A stretch of 62,683 bases of DNA from a virus. Under the pieces are notes generated by a model. The model did no database searches. It was not told where the DNA came from and worked only from the letters and a program-made list of their open reading frames with translations. A program made the position numbers and the translations under genes. Positions 6,968 through 17,300 of this stretch are shown one piece after another (the stretch's first letter is position 1; every line of letters begins with the position of its first letter). The stretch spans positions 1-62,683 of IMG/VR virus record IMGVR_UViG_3300042485_004141; one strand, given 5' to 3'.

Positions 6968-8281
6968 CTAGATGAGTATAGAAGCTCTTTTGCGTTGTGG
7001 CAACCCTAAACCTGTTAGATAGGTAAATGCTCCAACTGCGGAGTCTATTTGGTCGTCATGGTTTGAGGCTTCTGGGAATGAAGAAAATTCATCCAACCAA
7101 TCTGTCAACCATGAAGCGCGAACTAGCCTCACGTTTCCGTTTGAAGCGGCAGCAGCAAAAGGCCTAGCTCTTGTGACCTTATCTCCCGTTGGGCGCATTG
7201 CGCCGAAATCGTATCCAGGAATCACGTATCTGGCGTATTGGTCAACCAGGGCCTTGCCTGAAGAACCAGGCTCCTGCTCCATTCTGATGGCAACACCAAA
7301 ACCGTCTTCTTCTGCCGTCTTAGCGATGAGTTGCTCCACCTTTTCACCCCTGACTCTGGCCTTTTTTACGTCAAGAACATAGGCAACACCGCCATCAAAC
7401 ATCATTAGGGTTCCTACGGTCCAGTCGGGGTCTGGGTATCCAGCATGTGGCTCTGTCGCGGCAAGGTCCCAAAACCGGACCACCCTTGCTGAGTTGGTTA
7501 TGACGGGTATCTCTTCTGGGTCAATAACAAGAAAGGCCTCGCGCTGAAAGAGGCTACCGAGGGTCGTTGACCACCAGTCTCCTTCTTCTAGGCGTCGTCT
7601 TTCAACGGGGTCCAGCTCTGAAAGGGCCTGACGGTACGAAACAGCGTCAATTCCTGGGTTGTCCTTCAACGTGGATGGCACGAAGACGCGCCCGGTCTCC
7701 TTGCCTTCTACAATGAACCTTTGTCTCACCCAGTTAGGGGCTGGGTTTGATGCAGCCCTCATTCTTAGCGGAACCTGAGATATTGGACCACTGGCGGGTC
7801 GACGAAGACGAGAGAAGAGGTATCTATAGTCGGATTCTCTGATTTCGGTAACTTCGTCCATTCCTATGAATTGAAATTCCGAACCTTTGTATCGTAGGTA
7901 GTCATTTACGTTATTTAGGTAACCAAAGGAGATACGGGCCCCAGATGGAAAGGTGGCAACGAAAGTGTTGTTGTTCCAGTGAACGTCGTCGTAGTTACTC
8001 ATCCACGCCCTGAATCTGTCCATCAAGGCTCCAGGCAGGGAAAGGTCGGCAAAGGTTCTACGGCAGAGAAGGGCTGAATAGCCAGGAACGTCTACATACT
8101 GAAGCGCCGCCATCAGGAGGGCTGAGGACTTTCCTCCTCCGGCCGCACCTCCAAATAATGCCTCTATAGAATTAGTTCTTAAAAAAACTTTTTGATTAAT
8201 TGAGGGTTCTTCTGGGCAGAATGGTGGCAGCTTTGGGCTCAGGTACTCAAGTACTTCATCCCAGTTAGATTTTGTAGCCAT
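6968..8281 (-). CDS. terL: Terminase large subunit
   Basis: The DNA-packaging motor: an ATPase that translocates DNA into the prohead and a nuclease that cuts it. Residues 44-52 are the Walker A loop (GGAAGGGKS), and IGMDEVTE is Walker B. The C-terminal half has the nuclease features: RFWDLAATE, with the first metal-binding Asp, and SNHDDQIDSAVGAF near the end. Length (437 residues) is normal. I prefer the ATG at 8281; an in-frame TTG at 8299 has AAGGG about 10 bases upstream and may be the true start. The gene is divergent from the head genes that begin at about 8350, so terL is separated from portal by a short promoter region rather than cotranscribed. Confidence 0.93.
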   Translation of the reverse strand: MATKSNWDEVLEYLSPKLPPFCPEEPSINQKVFLRTNSIEALFGGAAGGGKSSALLMAALQYVDVPGYSALLCRRTFADLSLPGALMDRFRAWMSNYDDVHWNNNTFVATFPSGARISFGYLNNVNDYLRYKGSEFQFIGMDEVTEIRESDYRYLFSRLRRPASGPISQVPLRMRAASNPAPNWVRQRFIVEGKETGRVFVPSTLKDNPGIDAVSYRQALSELDPVERRRLEEGDWWSTTLGSLFQREAFLVIDPEEIPVITNSARVVRFWDLAATEPHAGYPDPDWTVGTLMMFDGGVAYVLDVKKARVRGEKVEQLIAKTAEEDGFGVAIRMEQEPGSSGKALVDQYARYVIPGYDFGAMRPTGDKVTRARPFAAAASNGNVRLVRASWLTDWLDEFSSFPEASNHDDQIDSAVGAFTYLTGLGLPQRKRASILI

Positions 8282-8352
8282 GAGATATATATTGACCAAT
8301 CAATTAAAGCCCTTAGTGCATTTGGGGCAATTTGTGCGCTACTGTATGTTAC

Positions 8353-8619
8353 ATGCCCCCAGCGTCATCGAACACAAAGACCAGAAGAGCCAAGCTAATA
8401 AAAAGAGTAAAAACAAAAGGCTCTGACTTTGTAAGAATTATTAAAGCGCCATTTCTTTTTGTGGCTAGACAAGTCAATAGACCAAGGTCCGCAAATGTAC
8501 TGATGTTTTGCTTTATACTGTTTACTAGTATTGGAGCAGGAATGATATTTATGCCTGCCGGTTGGGTGGTTGCCGGTGTCGGCTGTGGAATATTTGGCTT
8601 TCTTTTGGGACTTGAGTAG
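8353..8619 (+). CDS. Small two-helix membrane protein
   Basis: An 88-residue protein with a basic N-terminus (KTRRAKLIKRVKTKGSDF) followed by two hydrophobic stretches: NVLMFCFILFTSIGAGMIFM and GWVVAGVGCGIFGFLLG. It would span the membrane twice with the basic end in the cytoplasm. A TTG at 8332 in the same frame is an alternative start. It lies between the divergent terL and the portal gene (7-base gap). Small membrane proteins at this place are sometimes part of lysis or superinfection control, but nothing in the sequence settles this. Confidence 0.6.
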   Translation: MPPASSNTKTRRAKLIKRVKTKGSDFVRIIKAPFLFVARQVNRPRSANVLMFCFILFTSIGAGMIFMPAGWVVAGVGCGIFGFLLGLE

Positions 8620-8626
8620 GTAATAG

Positions 8627-10687
8627 ATGGGCTGGAATTCGCCTCAAAACAAAGGCTTGGGCTCACAATCAAGCAAAAATTTAGGATACGGAGCCCCCAT
8701 ATCCATGAACCCATCCCTCGCTGGGAAGGCATATCGTGACTCTTGGGACATAGAGCGCGCCTATCGCGAAGGCATGTCTAAAATCACGTGGGTCAATAGG
8801 TGTATTGACGCAATCTCGGGAAACCAAGCGCGCTTGCCGATGATTTTAAGAAAAGACAATTCAAAACACGGCGAAATTGTTAAGGGCCGCGAAGCAAATC
8901 GCAATCCTCTGCTGGAGATTTTAAACAATAAAGCCAATGTCGGAGAAAACTCTTTTATTTTTAGATACAGGCTTTCTGCTCAGCTCATGCTGGGTACTCG
9001 TGGAGCTTTTATAGAAAAGATACGTGGACGTGATGGTGGAATCATTGGGCTCAACCTTCTTCCACCTCAGTCAACAGCACCGATACCAGACCCTAAAACG
9101 TTTGTTTCTGGCTACGAAGTGCAAATGCCTTATGGCGAGAAAATAATACTCAAGCCAGAAGATGTCTGCTGGGTTAGACGCCCTCACCCCATTGACCCTT
9201 ACCTATCGCTTACGCCTCTTGAGGCAGCAGGCGTGGCCATAGAAATTGAAAACCTTGCCAAGATTTACAACAGAAACTACCTTCTTAATGACGGACGTCC
9301 GGGTGGACTGTTGGTTGTCAGAGGTGAAATTGATGAAGACGACAAAGAAGAACTTCGTAACAGATTTAGAGGAAACCTAGCAAGGGCTGGACACACTACG
9401 GTTATCGCGGCAGACGACGGAGTTGACTTTGTCGATACTTCTGCAAACCCACGCGATGCTGCCTATGTCCAGATGCGTCAGATAACTAAAGAAGAAATAC
9501 TTTCTGCATTTGGTGTTCCTGAGTCTGTTATTGGTAACGCCTCTGGCAGAACCTTCAGTAACGCCTCAGAAGAAATTCGTGTTTTCTGGATGGAGACAAT
9601 GCTTCCCCATTTGGAGCCAATATCTAGAGCGCTGGACGAACTTGATGAAAAGTACTATCTGGATTTTGACACAACCGAAGTTCCAATCCTCATGCTTTAC
9701 AAGCAAGAGCGGGACAAGTATTTACTACAGGAATTCCAGTCTGGGCTAATTAGTGCGAACGAGTACAGAACTGGCTCGTCACGCAAAGAAGTAGATGCCG
9801 ACTTGGCTGACTCGCTTCTTCAGAATCCAAACCTTATTCCTATTGCAAACACGAAAAAGAAGATGGAAGAAGGACAGGCTCAAATTCCTGGGGCTCCTGG
9901 GGCCCCTCCAGGAATGCCGGGGATGCCACCTGGAATGCCTGGAATGCCACCTGGAATGCCAACTCCGGTTCCTCCAATGGCAGAGACTATTCCTCTGGAT
10001 ACGAACACCATGCAGGGGGCAATGGCCGAAGCCGGAATGGCCGAAGGTGGCGAATTGGCTCAAACCACTATTCCTACCGAGGCACTTGGTGGACTTCCGC
10101 AGCCAATGACTGTTGCGTCTTCTCCTAGTAATCAAATTCAAGTAAAAGAAATGATTGACAAGAACGAACAGTCAATTGAAAGATGGACTGAAATTCTTGC
10201 GAGAAGCGTTGAGCGTGTAGCGGAAAGACAACAAAGAGTAGTGCTAGAAAAAGCTAGCGGCTTGAAGTCTAAAAAGGCCTTAATGCACGGAACTCTTGAT
10301 GTTGACTCGGTTTTGTCAATTGAGACATGGAATAAGCAGATAGAGGAAGACATCCGTCCGGTTGTTTCTTCTATTATTAGCGATTCTTTTGAGTCACGAG
10401 TAAACGAAGCGTCCGAAAAGGGAGTAAAAGTAAAAGCTCTCCCAGTCAAGGACCTTCGCGCAATGGTTGATGCTCACGTTTCAAGAATTAAAAGAATAAA
10501 TGAAGCGAATTTTTCAGAAATTAATTCACTTATGATTAAATCTTTTGAATACGCAGACGAAGAAAGACGATATTCGTTCTTCAGAGACGGCTTAGTGGAA
10601 ATGTATACCGACTTCTTCGCTTATGGTCAATATCAACTGGCTGAAAATGAGGCTCGTTCCGCTTGGAACTTCGGTCAAACTGTTTAG
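8627..10687 (+). CDS. Portal protein, HK97-like
   Basis: The dodecameric portal forms the DNA entry and exit channel at one capsid vertex. The first 400 residues match the HK97 portal family: AYREGMSKITWVNRCIDAIS, NPLLEILNNKANVGENSF, GLNLLPPQSTAPIPDPKTF, VCWVRRPHPIDPYLSLTPLE, then KEEILSAFGVPESVIGNASG and FSNASEEIRVFW. At 686 residues it is longer than usual. The extra C-terminal third holds a proline/methionine/glycine repeat (about residues 421-445) and a helical segment. It is followed by a 126-base gap and the protease polyprotein, the usual portal-protease order. Confidence 0.9.
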   Translation: MGWNSPQNKGLGSQSSKNLGYGAPISMNPSLAGKAYRDSWDIERAYREGMSKITWVNRCIDAISGNQARLPMILRKDNSKHGEIVKGREANRNPLLEILNNKANVGENSFIFRYRLSAQLMLGTRGAFIEKIRGRDGGIIGLNLLPPQSTAPIPDPKTFVSGYEVQMPYGEKIILKPEDVCWVRRPHPIDPYLSLTPLEAAGVAIEIENLAKIYNRNYLLNDGRPGGLLVVRGEIDEDDKEELRNRFRGNLARAGHTTVIAADDGVDFVDTSANPRDAAYVQMRQITKEEILSAFGVPESVIGNASGRTFSNASEEIRVFWMETMLPHLEPISRALDELDEKYYLDFDTTEVPILMLYKQERDKYLLQEFQSGLISANEYRTGSSRKEVDADLADSLLQNPNLIPIANTKKKMEEGQAQIPGAPGAPPGMPGMPPGMPGMPPGMPTPVPPMAETIPLDTNTMQGAMAEAGMAEGGELAQTTIPTEALGGLPQPMTVASSPSNQIQVKEMIDKNEQSIERWTEILARSVERVAERQQRVVLEKASGLKSKKALMHGTLDVDSVLSIETWNKQIEEDIRPVVSSIISDSFESRVNEASEKGVKVKALPVKDLRAMVDAHVSRIKRINEANFSEINSLMIKSFEYADEERRYSFFRDGLVEMYTDFFAYGQYQLAENEARSAWNFGQTV
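9889..9963 (+). repeat. Collagen-like PGMPGMPPGMP repeat in the portal gene
   Basis: A short imperfect DNA repeat built on ggaatgcc(acc/tgg) units encodes a run of GAP and GMP/PGM triplets. The glycine-every-third pattern resembles collagen-like tracts of phage proteins, though here it is short and lies in the portal's extended C-terminal region. Confidence 0.6.
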
Positions 10688-10698
10688 TTTCACTAAAC
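10682..10698 (+). terminator. Weak hairpin at the end of the portal gene
   Basis: GTTTAG and CTAAAC form a six-pair AT-rich stem with a five-base loop. The portal stop codon lies in the left arm, and a T-rich tract follows. It may reduce read-through into the next gene, or be an RNA-stability element. The sequence TTTCACTAAA occurs here and again at about 10721-10730. A TATAAT at 10715-10720 could be a -10 box for the next gene, but I see no convincing -35. Confidence 0.3.
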
Positions 10699-10813
10699 GA
10701 TTATTTGATTTTTATATAATTTCACTAAAAGTGGATATATAGGCATAGTTGCACCGAACAGACTTTGAAATGTCTTATTATTTTCAGTAGACACAAGACG
10801 AAGGGTCTCCTGA

Positions 10814-11353
10814 ATGTTGCCTGAACTGTACGAATATAAGTCAACTACGCTTGGAACATCCTTTGCGACCAAAGGTGGCTCCATCAACCTAGATGAAGCT
10901 CAGGGGATGGTTGAGTGCTTCGTAGCCGGGATAGGCAATAAGGACTCGGTGGGGGACATTGTTACCACTGGCGCATTCACCAAAAGCCTTACTCGCCGGA
11001 AACCTCGTGTTGTTTGGGGCCACAACTGGAACGACCCAATCGGCAAAGTTTTAGAGATTTACGAAGTACCAAACACGGACCCAAGACTGCCTTTAAAAAT
11101 GAAGATGGCAGGAATCGGTGGGCTTTTTGCTCGCGTTCAGTTTAACCTCAACTCTGAAAAAGGTAAAGAAGCGTTCGCTATGGTCGCTTTCTTTGGCGAA
11201 GAACAAGAATGGTCAATTGGCTACAAGACGCTTCGTGCCCAGTTCGACCAAAAGTCGCAAGCAAACGTTATTTACGAACTTGAACTATACGAAGTATCTC
11301 CAGTTCTTCATGGGGCAAACCAACTCACCGGCACCATTTCCGTAAAGTCAGAA
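10814..11353 (+). other. Domain: HK97-type prohead protease (S78-like)
   Basis: The family's catalytic serine is in QEWSIGYKTL (S134) and the histidine in VVWGHNWNDPIGKV (H70). The segment YELELYEVSPVLHGANQ is the strand and loop that usually closes the domain. The enzyme normally removes the scaffold or delta domain of the capsid protein during maturation. Nothing suggests loss of activity. The domain ends near residue 180, where an acidic linker begins. Confidence 0.85.
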
Positions 11354-14300
11354 GAAGGTGGATATTCCGGTCCAGTTTCTTATATGGAAGAAGACGAAGA
11401 AGAAACCATAAACCGTGCAGAAATTGAAAAGCAATTAGGCTTAATGCTTGGTGCAAAAGTTTCCTTGATGGACGTAAACGGAGAAGAGCTAACCTTTGCT
11501 CGTCGTGCGGACAACGGTGAAGTTGGCCGATACAAGTGTCATTTTAGCGGAGGTCGCGGACGATACATGTTTGGAGCACCTGAGCCAGTTACGGTTGTTG
11601 CGCCACGCAGACCGTCAGTGCCTATGCCTGGAATGCCAATGATGCCAGTTGGGTCTCCGGGAATCGTAATAAACCAGCCTCAGCGTCCTACGCGTCCACC
11701 GGCAATGTCCATGCCTATCGCTGTAAGACCAGGACAAAATGGTCCCCAGATAATTGCGCTTCCAGCAGTTGAGTACGAAGATGATGATACGCAAGAATTC
11801 GACCCGACCAACTTGGACAAAGAAGAAGCAGACCTAAGGGATGCGCTTCTTAAGATAACAAAACGTCATGGCAAGTTTAATCAAGACTCAGAAGGTGTGT
11901 GGGCTGGGTACACGCCAGCTGCCGAAAACTCAATCGCCGGCATAGGCGTTAAGTGTGCTAATTGCGTTTTTTATCAAGGTGGCGATAGTTGCAAGATTAT
12001 TGACATGGAAGTTGAATCAGAAGGAAAGTGCCGTTTCGCCGTCATACCAAACGGAGTAGTAAAGGGTGATTCAACCGCTAAAAAGACATACGAAATCGAA
12101 GAAGAGTTCACTCAAGAAGACTACGTTTCTGACCTTGAGGTTAAGTACCCTGGAGAGTTGGCTATAGCGGCTCTTCGTGGGGCCGTCGGAAGACGTAGAC
12201 AAAAGCGTCGTAAGTTCAAGTTGCTGAGCGAGTTCGGTTCACAAAGTGATTGGCCTGAAGAGAAGGCCTATCTATTGCCTGTCGTGCCAAAGTTTGCCTT
12301 CATGGTCAAGCAGGCTCTAGACCCAATATTTGACTATCACGGCGTTGAGTCTTTTGTAGACGTAGACGGAATCGTAATGACGTCCGGGATTAGTTATGAT
12401 TTGATTGACGCCGTTGACACAGCGGTTGATAACCTAAAAAAAAAATCTATAAATCAAAATGACATAGAGTGGAAGGCTGCTAGTTACCGACTTGGTCGTG
12501 CTATTGGTGGTCGCTTAACAAATAAGCCAAACATTGGTGGGGGTCGTTCGTCTGGGAGATTCTTCACGTCAATTGGGGCGGAAGATTTTGACCCATTTTC
12601 CGCACGTGATGCCAACCTGAACGGAATAGTCGGTGAAGGCTTGTTCCTTCGTGGTATTCCACTTGCTACTCCAGACCCAACACCGGATGGTCCTGGTTCA
12701 ATACGTAACCCAAAACCATCTCGCGCTCAAGTACGCAAGCCTGAATCGGAGATTCTCGACCGTGCTGGGGATGGAAAAGTCAAGCCGGTCGGCTCAAAAC
12801 TCAACAGCGGAAAACTGTTTGATGTACCACGCATGGATGACCCCGATGTAGATTCTGCAGCCAAATACGGTTCTGCCGAGTCGCAACGAGACGAGCTTCA
12901 GGGCGTACTTGATGGAGCTTCAGATAAAGACCAAATAAAGAAACTGAAGCAAGCTATTGCTGAGCTTGACAAATACATGGCAAGCGTTGAGAAGATGGCT
13001 GAAGGCGAAATGGAGCGCGAAAAGCCGAAGAAAAAGCCCAAGGCGTCACAGGTTCTTAACAGAGAAAACACCCAGTTGGCCAGAGGCCTAAAACCCGAGC
13101 GCATACCAATCGCTGGTCAATCGATGACAAGCGTAGAACGCTTCTCTTCTGGCAAACTTCCTGACAAAGCTCAGCTTCCAGAAGGCTCCTCACAGCTTAA
13201 AGAATTCTACGAAGCAATGTCTAAAGACGTAGTAAAACTTTTGACCGACCTAATGAACGACCCAAATAGCGATAAGAACTGGAAGCTTCCATGGCGTCGC
13301 CCTGAGCTCTATGCAAGAAACCCTACGCGTGGTCGCGTGTATCAGGGCATGAACCAACTCACTCTTAGTTTGATTGGCATGTCTCGTGGGTATGAACTAC
13401 CTCGATGGGCTGGAGAAGGTCAATGGAAAAAGCTTGGTGGAAAACTTAAGCCAGGCGGAAGAAGCAAGGGCGTCTCCATTCTCGTTCCACGAGAAGGAAG
13501 AACATTTACCGACATAAACGGAAAAGAAGTCGTTGAGGGGCGCTATTACGAGGCTCAGACTGTTTACAACGTAGCCGAGGTAGCCGGACTTGCGCAGAAA
13601 TACTACGACCCTATTGAAACAGAAATAAATCAAGAAGCAAGACTTGAAGACTTAGAAAATGTTATTAAAGAAATAGGTCCTGATTTTGTTGAATCATTTG
13701 GCGAAGACGCTTTTTATCGTCCATCAACAGACAAAATTCATATGCCTGCTTTTGAACAATTTGTCGATGCTGCGGCTTTTTATGGAACAGCGATGCATGA
13801 AACCGTTCATTGGACGTCTCACCCAACACGCCTAAACAGAACTTTGGGTAAAGAATTTGGCGACGAACAGTACGCATTTGAAGAGCTGATTGCTGAGATA
13901 GGTTCAGCATTCGCAATGGGTGCAATGGGTCTTGAGCCAACAATCAGAGATAATCACCTTGTTTATGTAGCTGGATGGTTGAAGAAACTGACGGCGGACC
14001 CACTTGCTTTGCACAGAGCCATCCTTTCTGCTCAACAGGCAAACGACTACTTGCTGGACCGCTCATCAACAATGCGAAGACTTGCTGGTATTCCAGACGA
14101 TGAACGAAAAGGCAAAGACAACACCTGGCTAGAAGTACCAATGCTTACTGGATACGAAGATTCTCCAAGAATCAAACCAACACCAGGCATAAGCGGAACA
14201 ATGGAAGACATGCTGGACGTAGAGTTCCCAGACGATTTCACGCCAGAGGCTAGGAGAACGTCTTTCGCAGAACGAGAGATGAGTTCTCTTTCACGAAATC

Positions 14301-17300
14301 TTCCAACAAAGACCAAAGACGGAATCGTCATTACTCCGTCTGGAAGACTTTCTAGCGGCAGGGGCCCAATTAAGGGAAAGAACCCTAAAGCACCAGAAAT
14401 AAAGCCCATAGATGAGACGGTAGCGCTCAGGCTTGCATTCGGTTTGTCAAACGAGCCAACCGAAGAGCAGCGAGACATTATGGCGGTCGCCATGAATCTC
14501 ATTAGAAACAAAGACCCGCGTATATTGTCTATTCTTGCAGGTGCTGGAACTGGTAAAACCACAACGCTAAAGAGCATCGCATGGGGGCTGCAGAGAGAAT
14601 TCGACCTATGGCCAGAAGACGACATACGGAGACCAGAACAACTCAGGTACCTCTCAGACAGATACGGTGTTGACTTCTCCGGCATGTCCGCAGAACAGGT
14701 TAAGGAATCTGTAGAAAAGCTAGCTGAAGAAAAATCAATAAACAATCTTTACTATGCGGTATTCAACAAGAAAAATCAGTTCGAAGCAGAATTGGAGTTT
14801 CCAAGGAATACTGGAGTATCGACGACCGACAAGATTTGGTATTGGTCACTAAAGCTGGGACAGGGCGACAAAAAATACGGAACTGGAATGCGCAGAAAAA
14901 TGCAATTTGCATTGATTTCGCCTACTGACAAAAAGGCAAATAACCCTGGAGCCAAGAACCCCAAATTCATCAGCGAAGCCCTAACTCCTGATGAACCAGA
15001 AAAATTAAAACCACAGTTCGACCGCGAATTGTTCGATGGGACGCTCGAGACTTTTGATGGGTTTGAGCCAGGTTATAGAACTCTTGGTTGGACAAGATTA
15101 GATACCGGAAACGATTGGAAAGAATTTCTAAATTTTGCCGATGAAAAACGTTGGAAGGGGCAAGTAACAAGACCCAATGAGGTTCCAGTCCTCGACGACA
15201 AGGGCAAGCCAGTTAGAGATGCTAAGGGAAAAATTACAACGAGAATAGAAGACCTGCCTGGTTTTATTCTTCCAGACCTTCAGGGAACATTCGTTAGCCG
15301 AGACCAGTTTGGAGACATATTTAAAAATGCCCTTACCAGATGGAGTCTTTCAAAAGAAGAAAAAGCAGCAGCATGGATGTTTACTCAGCCACCCATGCAA
15401 CAGCAAGAAGTCGATACGCCACGCGGGCTTGATAAAGATATAAGTCCTGTCGACACCTTCTTTGGTGAACAATTTGTCCCACCCCAATGGGTAGCGGCCC
15501 TGCAGGAAGCAATAGACAAATTTTCTGATGGGGATAGCAACATGCTCCCACCTAGGGACGCTGTTGCAAAATTATGGATGCTCACTGAGCCCGACCTTCG
15601 CACAGACCCGGGCTTAATAACGCACACCGAGTCACAAGAGCGTAAAAAAACCCTCCCAGACAGATATGCGGTTGGTGATGAGTATGAATTCGAAGGCGAA
15701 ACATGGATAGTCAAGACAAGAAAAAAGAGTAAAGGCAAAAACGTTCAAGTTACTCTAACTAAGAGAATGGCAACAGAAGAAAAACCACTCAGTGCATTTT
15801 TTGTTGACGAAGCACAAGATTCAAATGAAATTCTTGAAACAGTACTTGATAACAATAGAGCCAATCTTCCAATAGTTGTTGTTGGAGACGACAGACAAGC
15901 CGTTTATGCGTTCCGTAACGCAAAAAATATCCTTGAGTCTCTAAACGCTGACTACGAATTAACAATTACAGAATCTTTTAGATACGGGGAAGTGGTTGGA
16001 CACCTGACAAACCTTGTTCTAGGTATGCAAAACCTCTACCTTGACAAGCAGGGGGTCCCTCAACTGCCGTGGAAGCACGTTAAAGGCAAGGCTCAGGTTG
16101 TTGTACACAGGCTCTTCGACCCACTGCTTCCTAAAAAAGACAGAAAAGGACTTGAGCCGGTTGACGAAATTGACGATGCCACGCGCGAGTTCCTGCTTAG
16201 AGATATAGAAGAAAAATTCTCAACCCCAGAAAAGCGTTTGAATTTCTCTATACATACGGTTGGAAAGCAAGCTGGAAAAAAATTAACACGTAAAGAGCAG
16301 GATGAAAAACTTAGAGAATTAAGAGACTCCGTCCTTGAGCCGAAAGCCGGAAAAGTAGTAGACAGGGTTGAGGAAGCAAATAAAGAAGTTCCAAATCTTC
16401 CAACCATGATTCTCTGCAGAACCAACGCGGAAATCATTAATGAAACTCTTAAGTTTATTAAACTTGTTGTCGATAGTCCAAATGCAAAAAAAGACGACAA
16501 CGGACTGCCGATTATGCCAGAAGTGGTCATTCCTTTAAGCAAGCACGAAGAACTTTTAAAGTTTACCAAACACCTTGAGTACATCTTTATGCCTCAGGCA
16601 GAAAAAGATAAGCGTGGTCTTCCCGAAGTTTCGGGATGGATTGGGCCAATTTTTGACCAGGGTGGACTAAATAGGGTAATAAATCAAAAAGCAGGGCAGC
16701 AAGCCAGGAGCGCTTTTAAGCTCATAATGCAAAAGCCTCCCGCTGGCGGTTCTGCTCTTGGCATATCAGGAATGTTGACCCTTCTCAACGGCAAGCAAAA
16801 AATTGAAATAGATGCAAAAACCGGCAAAGAAAAAATTATTGTTATCCCTGCATCAATTCTTCCAGAAAGAAAAAGCATAACGCTTGAGAATTTCAGAAAA
16901 GAACCGGAAGAAATTGATGCCATATCAAAAGCTTCCAAAGCAGCAGATGCGCCTCAAGCAAAAGATTCTCAATTAGAAAGAATCGTAATAATTCCTCCAC
17001 CTAGCAATTCGACTGACGGTCGCCAGGCCGTATATGCTCAGCTGGAAATAACGGGCGGCGACGCAAAAAATCCTGGAAAACCAACTGGGAAAATTATTAT
17101 TACCGGTGATGGTGTAGACACGGGTAGACCACAGACACTTCCTGACGGTTCCGAAGGGAAAAATATACCCCCTAACCAGAGGGTAGGCAATGGTCGCTAC
17201 AGAAGAGACCTAGAAAAAATAATTTTAAATCTTGGTTTATCCGAAAAAGTCAAGATAATGCAAGACGCTGAAAGAGGCGGACCAAAGGGTGGAGCAAAGC

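Noticed and set aside
9779-10141. A minus-strand frame rich in Arg, His, Ser and Trp opposite the portal C-terminus.
   Set aside because: It is the antisense of the PGMPGMPP repeat; the composition is an artefact.
13665-16584. Several minus-strand open frames of 60-230 codons opposite giant 1, likewise opposite giants 2 and 3.
   Set aside because: They lack ribosome sites and recognisable protein patterns, and overlap long plus-strand genes with clear domains. They are shadows.
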